From Anaerolineae bacterium (lineage in GTDB: Bacteria > Chloroflexota > Anaerolineae > Aggregatilineales > Aggregatilineaceae), in assembly GCA_027494015.1 (NCBI GenBank), contig JAOSJP010000037.1:1-64000 (forward strand): a stretch of DNA of 64,000 nucleotides, written 5' to 3'. The notes beneath the pieces were generated by a model. That model was not told where the DNA came from. It did not search any database and saw only the letters and a list, made by a program, of their open reading frames with translations. Position numbers and translations under genes: made by a program. Positions within the stretch are counted from its first letter, which is position 1. Every line of letters starts with the position of its first letter. Shown piece by piece: positions 59,194 through 64,000 of this stretch.

Positions 59194-60436
59194 ATGAACC
59201 CGGTTCGACTGGCGAGGATGGGGCTGGCGGCGCTGCTGGCGCTGACCTTCGCTGCGTGTGGGGGCAGCGTGCGCAGCAATGACCCGGTCTTCGTGGTCGC
59301 TTCGCCCGTGCCGCCGGACGCCGGCTTCGTCACCTACCAGCACGCTTCCGGCGCGTTCTCGCTGCGCATCCCGCCGGGCTGGATCGCCGGGGAACTGCCC
59401 GACCCGCAGGGCGTGCGCGTGCAGTTCACCACCCTGGAGGGTGCGGCGGCAGTCACGCGGCTGAGTGTGTACGTGGTCAACACCGGCGCGCCGATGACTC
59501 CCGAAGCCTTCGCCCAGGCCGCCAACGCCTACCAGCCCCCCCGCCGACCTGGTCGCTTATGGCTGGCAGGAGCTTGAGCGCAGCGATCAGCGCGACGGCA
59601 GCCGCCGCCTGGTCGGAGTGCGCACCTACCCGACGCTTGGCCCGCGCGCGCTCAATATCTTCTTGCAGGGCACCGGCTCGTTCTTCTCCGCGCTCGAAGT
59701 GGATGTGACAGAGACCGATCCGGCGGCGCTTGACACGCTGGCAGCGATCGTTAACACCTTCCATGTAAACCCCGATGTCGAACTTCTGGTCGGGGCGGTG
59801 CAGCAGGCGGCAGCCGGCGTGACTTCGTTCACCGGTGTGATCGGCTTCAACGGCTACCTGGCCTGGACGGACGCCGACGGCGTCTTCCATCTGACGGGCG
59901 AAGCCGTCAACACGACGCCGGACGCTCTGGAAGCGGTGCGGCTGTCCGGCGTGCTCTATGATGCGCAGGACCGTCGCCTGGCCGAGCAGTCGGACATTCT
60001 GGCTCTGGACGTGCTGGGGCCGGGCCAGGGCGCGCCCTTCGACCTGCGCTTCGAGGGCGGACACCCGCCCAGCGCCGTGCGCTACGAGCTGAATGTCGCC
60101 GGGCGCGCGGCGGAATACGCGCTGAGCACTTTCTACGGGCCGGAGAACTTCGCCATCGCCAACGACCGCGCCGACTATAACGCCCAGGGCCGCCTGGTGG
60201 TGCGCGGCGAGCTGGCCAACATCGGGCCGCACGGCGCCGAAGGGGTCAAGGTGATCGTCGCCATCTGGGACGACCAGGGGCACGTCGTCGCCGCCGAGAC
60301 CATCTTCATCGCCAGGCCGCAGCTTGTCCCGCAGGAAGCGGTGGCCTTCGAGGTGCCGTTCTACGCGCTGGGCGGGCCGGCGGTCACCTATACGCTGACG
60401 GTGGTGGGCACTGTGGCGGCGGGCGCAGTGCCATGA
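59194..60436 (+). CDS. Lipoprotein of unknown function, one frameshift
   Basis: MNPVRLARMGLAALLALTFA leads to lipobox FAAC. The first domain (YQHASGAFSLRIPPGWIAGELPDPQGVRVQFTT) resembles PsbP-like folds. An extra C in CAGCCCCCCCGCC near 59540 shifts the frame; beyond it the protein continues ADLVAYGWQELERSDQRDGSRR, RTYPTLGPRALNIFLQGTGSFF and two beta domains ending VTYTLTVVGTVAAG. FxxLRIAN-type motifs for FxLYD domains appear in GRLVVRGELANIGPHGAEGVKVIVAIWDDQGHVVAAET. About 413 residues when corrected. The role is probably at the cell surface. Confidence 0.75.
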
Positions 60437-60478
60437 GGACGCGGCTGGCGTCCGACTCCCCCCACCCTGGACAGACTG

Positions 60479-61492
60479 ATGGCTGAGCACAAACCCTCGT
60501 GGAAGACCATTGGCCCGCTGGAGGCCGCCGGGCTGATCGCGCTCGGAATCGCGCTGGCGCTGATCGTGGCCGGCGGGCTGGACCCCGTCGCGCTGATCAT
60601 CCTGCTGGTGCTGGCCTATTTCGCCTACATGGCGCGCGGGGTGCTGCGCCAGGCGCGGCGCTTCCGCCCGGTCGAGCCGCCGCGCACCTGGGCGATCACC
60701 GCCCTCGCCAACCTGGGGCTGATGGCGCTGGGCATCGGCGCGTTCGGCTGGTACCTGGCCGGGGGCGGGATGCTGGCCTGGGTGCCGTTCCTGCTGTTCA
60801 TGGCCGGGATGATCGCCCTGCGCTGGTGGCGGCGCGGCGTTGTCAAGCAGTTGTACGCCTGGCGCGGGCCGGCGCTGGCCCTGCTGCAGCGCGGCGAGTA
60901 CCGCCAGGTGGTGCGCAACCTGGAAGACGAGGCGACCGCCGGGCGCGGCCATCCCGACAAGCTGGCGGTTGTCGCCCTGGCCCTGATCGAGCTGAACAAG
61001 TGGGAGCGCGCCGATCGGTTGCTGGCCCAGGCGCAGCAGCTTGCGCCGGAGTACGCCTCAGTCAACGGGGCGCTTGGCTCGCTGCGCCGCCATCAGGCGC
61101 GCTACGCCGGTGCGGTGACCGCGCTACAGGCGGCGCTCGCCTTCGAGGAAGACCCCAACTCGCGCTACTATCTGGGGCTGTGCCAGTTCCTGGGCGGCGA
61201 CATTAAAGGGGCGCGAGAGACATTGAAGGGCGTGATAGACGATCCGCTGCTCTTCCGCCAGGGGCAGACCGTCGGCGCGTACATCCTGGGGCAGGCCGCA
61301 GAGGGAGAGGGCGACGCGCAGGCCGCGCGAGCATGGTACGCGCGCATGGCCGAGGCCGCCCCGAAAGTCATCCCGGCGCTGGAAGAAGAAGCGCGCCGCC
61401 ACAAACAGACGCCCTATGGTGAGGCGCTCAAAGAACATGTGCGGGCTATGCAGCGCATCATCGCCCGCCGCCCACTCGAAGAACGCCCATAA
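60479..61492 (+). CDS. TPR-containing membrane protein
   Basis: 337 residues. Four hydrophobic helices in the first 120 residues (LEAAGLIALGIALALIVAGG, ALIILLVLAYFAYMARGVL, ALANLGLMALGIGAFGWYLAGG and MLAWVPFLLFMAGMIAL), then TPR repeats from residue 130: ALALLQRGEYRQVVRNLEDEA, LAVVALALIELNKWERADRLLAQAQQLAPEYAS and LRRHQARYAGAVTALQAALAFEEDPNSRYYLGLC. It follows the FHA and lipoprotein genes, which suggests an envelope scaffold complex. No enzyme motif was found. Confidence 0.8.
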   Translation: MAEHKPSWKTIGPLEAAGLIALGIALALIVAGGLDPVALIILLVLAYFAYMARGVLRQARRFRPVEPPRTWAITALANLGLMALGIGAFGWYLAGGGMLAWVPFLLFMAGMIALRWWRRGVVKQLYAWRGPALALLQRGEYRQVVRNLEDEATAGRGHPDKLAVVALALIELNKWERADRLLAQAQQLAPEYASVNGALGSLRRHQARYAGAVTALQAALAFEEDPNSRYYLGLCQFLGGDIKGARETLKGVIDDPLLFRQGQTVGAYILGQAAEGEGDAQAARAWYARMAEAAPKVIPALEEEARRHKQTPYGEALKEHVRAMQRIIARRPLEERP

Positions 61493-61610
61493 CGGCAGCG
61501 CCCTCGCTCAGATTGTTGTGAAATCGTTGAGATCGGTAACAATCTCCCCGTCACTTGTTCATACTACGTGAATATTTTATGAAAATGGCGTAAAACCGCC
61601 TCAGGGGGGA

Positions 61611-61639
61611 TTGTAACGCCAGGGGATGCATGATACTAT
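61611..61639 (+). promoter_or_regulatory. Promoter of the pilin gene
   Basis: TTGTAA at 61611-61616, a 17-base spacer and TACTAT at 61634-61639, in the most AT-rich stretch of the window (61500-61680). Confidence 0.6.
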
Positions 61640-61693
61640 CAGGGCACTATCGGGTAGATCAAGCCCATCTCATCCTTCTAAGGGAGGTCTCAT

Positions 61694-61840
61694 ATGTTGT
61701 ACCAGCCGCGTGAAGAGGGTCAAGGTCTCGTAGAGTACGCGCTCATCCTGGTCCTCGTGGCCGTCGTCGTGATTATCATTCTGGCCCTGCTTGGCCCGGT
61801 GATCGGCAACGTCTTCTCGAACATCGTCTCGGCTCTGTAA
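61694..61840 (+). CDS. Flp/Fap-type pilin subunit
   Basis: 48 residues after AGGGAGG. The sequence MLYQPREEGQGLVEYALILV is a type IVb prepilin: cleavage by a TadV-type peptidase after the Gly preceding QGLVEYA leaves Glu at position +5 of the mature protein. The rest is a hydrophobic helix (LVLVAVVVIIILALLGPVIGNVF) ending SNIVSAL. Flp pilins assemble into tad pili for adhesion. No tad machinery is in the window, so this gene is isolated, with its own promoter and terminator. Confidence 0.92.
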   Translation: MLYQPREEGQGLVEYALILVLVAVVVIIILALLGPVIGNVFSNIVSAL

Positions 61841-61860
61841 TCGTCCGCTCTCCATGACCC

Positions 61861-61889
61861 GCGAAGCCCCGCACCCTGCGGGGCTTCGC
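61861..61889 (+). terminator. Intrinsic terminator after the pilin gene
   Basis: GCGAAGCCCCGC pairs perfectly with GCGGGGCTTCGC over ACCCT, followed by CGTTTCT. Confidence 0.88.
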
Positions 61890-61990
61890 CGTTTCTGGGG
61901 GCCTGACGCACCGTCCGGCAACCGTAGGAGACGGGCGCGGCATTTTGCGCTAGACTCTGCCCCGCGACGCGCTGGTTAAGGAGAAACACT

Positions 61991-62758
61991 ATGCGTTTTG
62001 TGGCGAAGCTTGCGCCCTTGGTCTTGCTGCTGGCGCTGACCGCGTGCAGCACGCTCACCGGCAGCGCCGAGATAGAGCAGTTGGAGACGCGCAACGCCCA
62101 GCTTCAGAGCACGATTGAGGTGCTGGGCACGCCGCTGGCGACCATCACCTCCCTGCAAAATGCGGCGACACAGGCTGTGCTGCTTGAGGCGCAGCTTGCC
62201 GCCGCCCAAAACGAGGCGCTTGCGGCCAGGGCAACGCTCACCGTGCTGGAGCTGACCGGCGGAGGTGGTGCCATTGCGCCCACGCAACAGGCCCTGGCCG
62301 CGCCGCCCGGCGACCAGCCGCCTATGATGGTGACCAACGCCCCCACGCCCATCGGGACAGGCACGCGCTTCATGGAGACGGTGACTGCCACCGGGCGCGA
62401 CGCGCAGGACTGTCCGACAGGGGCGACTTCTGTCTTCGCCCCTGATACGCGCACGATCTATGTGATCACGCGGGTTAATGTCCTGCCCGCCGGCTCGACG
62501 CTCAGCGCGCGCTGGACGGCCAACGGCCAGTTGTTCTACGACGACACGCAATGCTGGGTCACCGACAAAGAATGGGCAGACATCTGCGCCTACTGCTCCA
62601 TCGTCCCCGAAGGCGCGACATTCGAGAGCGGCGAGTGGACGGTGGAATTGCTGCTCGACGGGCAGTTGATGTCACAGGCGCAGTTCCGCGTCGGGGAGGC
62701 CGCCGCCGTCATGCCGGAAGGCGGCAGCGCCGTGACTCCCAGCACCACCACGCAGTAA
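61991..62758 (+). CDS. Lipoprotein with coiled coil
   Basis: 255 residues. AAGGAG precedes the ATG; MRFVAKLAPLVLLLALTAC ends in lipobox LTAC. A coiled coil (IEQLETRNAQLQSTIEVLG, then SLQNAATQAVLLEAQLAAAQNEALAARATLTVLE) spans about residues 28-92. A Pro-rich linker leads to a small C-terminal beta domain with five Cys in DCPTGATSVF, DDTQCWVTDKEWADICAYCSIVPEG, close to GEWTVELLLDGQ. It could sit on the outer membrane leaflet or cell surface. Family not recognised. Confidence 0.78.
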   Translation: MRFVAKLAPLVLLLALTACSTLTGSAEIEQLETRNAQLQSTIEVLGTPLATITSLQNAATQAVLLEAQLAAAQNEALAARATLTVLELTGGGGAIAPTQQALAAPPGDQPPMMVTNAPTPIGTGTRFMETVTATGRDAQDCPTGATSVFAPDTRTIYVITRVNVLPAGSTLSARWTANGQLFYDDTQCWVTDKEWADICAYCSIVPEGATFESGEWTVELLLDGQLMSQAQFRVGEAAAVMPEGGSAVTPSTTTQ

Positions 62759-62787
62759 GTCTCCGCCACCCCTTCATCTGACAGCAT

Positions 62788-62812
62788 CGAGCGCGCCTGC
62801 AAAGCGCGCTCG
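62788..62812 (+). terminator. Hairpin after the coiled-coil lipoprotein gene
   Basis: CGAGCGCGC pairs with GCGCGCTCG over CTGCAAA; the tail (TTGTTGG) is only weakly U-rich. Confidence 0.6.
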
Positions 62813-62850
62813 TTGTTGGCGGGGAGAATGCGCCGAATAAGAGAGACGAA

Positions 62851-63627
62851 TCAGGAAGGGCGCGCGCTCAGCCTGCTCAACCGGCGGCGGATGCGCTGCT
62901 GCAGGCGAAGCGTTAGCGGCGGCAGCACGATCGGCCCCTCGCCGTCGCCCAGCCAGTCGGTGACGCGCCCCCCCAGGAAAAGCCCGCTGTAGTAGCCGCC
63001 GACCGCGAACAGGTAGCCGCTGATCAGGTCGGGCGAGTTGTGGCGCATGGTCAGCAGCGTGGACGCCGAGACGAGCGCGCCCAGCGTCACCCAGGTGAGG
63101 AAAACGCGCCGCGTGGGGCGAAAGCGAATCACAAAACACATGTTGATCAGCGCGTAGAAGACATGCTGGCTGGGCGCGGCGTTATGCGTGCTGGCCGCTG
63201 CATCTGCCTCGTAGCTATCGCGCAGAAGCTCGGCCAGCGCGTGCGAGCCAGGCACCTGCTCTGGCGTGGGCTTGGTGACATAGGAGGGAAACAGAATGTA
63301 CACCAGGTAACCGGCCAGGGCAGCCGTGGCCATCGCCAGAATGAACTGGCGATAGAGGCGGTTGGGCATGGTGAACATGGCCCACAGCGGCACCAGCGCT
63401 GCCAGGGCGAAGCCAACCGCATACGGGATCAGCCACAGGCCGTTGGGAGTCAGGTTGTTGTCTATGGCCGCGATCTTCAGCTCCCAACCGTCGGTTGGCT
63501 CGCGGAGCTGTGCGTTGAGCAGGTTGATCGTGAAAAACTGGAGCTGGATCAGCAGCAGCGCCAGAAACAGCGCCAGGCGGTTTTGGAACAGCCGTCGCAG
63601 CAGCGACGTAGCACCAAAAGCGTGCAT
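62851..63627 (-). CDS. PAP2-like membrane phosphatase/inositolphosphotransferase
   Basis: 258 residues from the ATG at 63627, which is set 75 codons inside a longer open frame because it begins the first hydrophobic helix region. Six TM helices are visible. PAP2 motifs: KPTPEQVPGSH, the AAPSQHVFYALI phosphatase-acid motif (PSxH) and TMRHNSPDLISGYLFA carrying the second His and Asp. This family acts on lipid phosphates or transfers phosphoinositol. It is convergent with the upstream lipoprotein gene. Confidence 0.85.
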   Translation of the reverse strand: MHAFGATSLLRRLFQNRLALFLALLLIQLQFFTINLLNAQLREPTDGWELKIAAIDNNLTPNGLWLIPYAVGFALAALVPLWAMFTMPNRLYRQFILAMATAALAGYLVYILFPSYVTKPTPEQVPGSHALAELLRDSYEADAAASTHNAAPSQHVFYALINMCFVIRFRPTRRVFLTWVTLGALVSASTLLTMRHNSPDLISGYLFAVGGYYSGLFLGGRVTDWLGDGEGPIVLPPLTLRLQQRIRRRLSRLSARPS

Positions 63628-63770
63628 CGTCCCCTCTCCCACAGCCATTGGAGTGGTAGGCCGACGACTCGCGAGTGGCGAACTGCGCCGGAGGGCAGGC
63701 ACTTGTCTGGGCGTATTATACGGTCTTGATCGGTCATTGGCGAAAAAGGAGAAGGCAAGCGCAGAAGGGG

Positions 63771-63805
63771 ATTTCGGATTTCGAATTTCGAATTTCGAAT
63801 TTCGA
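63771..63805. repeat. Tandem ATTTCGA heptamers
   Basis: Five consecutive 7-bp units ATTTCGG/ATTTCGA. Each unit overlaps the palindrome TTCGAA, so the tract can fold into alternative short hairpins. It lies in the gap between the PAP2 and kinase genes. Confidence 0.85.
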
Positions 63806-63848
63806 AATGAAAGAACTTCGTATGGGGAGGTGGCAGGGGGAGAGGTTT

Positions 63849-64000
63849 TCAAACAGTTTCCGGGTGAGGGCGCGGCTGCTCCTGCCCGCCGCCAGGCGGC
63901 AGTGTGAAATAGAACAGGCTGCCCTGCCCCGGGGTGCTCTCAACGCCAGCCTCGCCGGAGAGCCGCTCGACAATGCGCCGCACGATGGACAGACCCAGCC
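63849..64000 (-). CDS. Sensor histidine kinase, C-terminal end only
   Basis: Fifty codons on the minus strand, running off the right edge: [20 protein letters not shown], then [15 protein letters not shown], the G2 box and final strands of a HATPase_c domain. A Gly/Pro-rich tail ([15 protein letters not shown]) ends it. The rest lies beyond the window. Confidence 0.92.
   Translation of the reverse strand, partial: LGLSIVRRIVERLSGEAGVESTPGQGSLFYFTLPPGGGQEQPRPHPETV

Overview
The window is 64 kb of GC-rich bacterial DNA, roughly two thirds G+C by eye. It probably comes from the phylum Chloroflexota, an Anaerolineae-like lineage; this is inference. It rests on gene content (inositol catabolism, a cytochrome b/Rieske/cytochrome c cluster, tungsten enzymes, many lipoproteins, FHA proteins) and on a dense load of short palindromic intergenic repeats. 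No rRNA, tRNA, CRISPR array or phage module was seen. Many genes carry single-base frameshifts in G or C runs. A 150-base G/C homopolymer block lies next to a transposase, so part of the sequence is probably draft-quality assembly.

Layout. 1-10.3 kb: housekeeping and small enzymes (DUF433 protein, lyxose-isomerase-like cupin, Nudix hydrolase, nitrilase-family amidase, shikimate-kinase-like protein, HAD phosphatase), a broken insertion sequence that removed the 5' end of a DsbA-like gene, a TPR membrane protein, a lipoprotein and exonuclease III. 10.3-15.8 kb: sigma/anti-sigma pair, NurA-like nuclease, inositol monophosphatase, glutaminyl cyclotransferase. 15.8-20.1 kb (minus strand): response regulator, broken histidine kinase, double-FHA protein and a PqqD/M50 membrane metalloprotease whose N-terminus repeats a W...ET..L motif. 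20.5-25.1 kb (minus strand): a respiratory operon of a DUF5666-like protein, cytochrome b, Rieske protein, three-haem cytochrome c and a DUF4405 cytochrome.

25.4-34 kb: AroE-like dehydrogenase, MFS transporter, phosphodiesterase, DeoR regulator with a likely operator, class I amidotransferase, then tungsten aldehyde ferredoxin oxidoreductase translationally coupled to a glutamine-synthetase-like ligase. 34-39.2 kb: SDR dehydrogenase and a Ugp-type sugar ABC transporter without its ATPase. 39.4-47.2 kb: a myo-inositol catabolic cluster (iolC remnant, iolB, iolD, a secreted unknown protein, iolE, iolG) behind a promoter, a LacI-type operator and a long structured leader ending in an intrinsic terminator. 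47.4-51.3 kb: tungstate transporter tupABC with a divergent GntR-type regulator; it plausibly feeds tungsten to the oxidoreductase.

51.3-58.2 kb: three membrane glycosyltransferase-like proteins and a class V aminotransferase. 58.7-64 kb: zinc-ribbon FHA protein, lipoproteins, TPR protein, a solitary Flp pilin with its own promoter and terminator, a PAP2-like membrane phosphatase and the end of a histidine kinase. The repeats are layered: about 98-bp palindromic units sit in intergenic DNA, inside larger elements with terminal inverted repeats, and once in frame inside a coding sequence.
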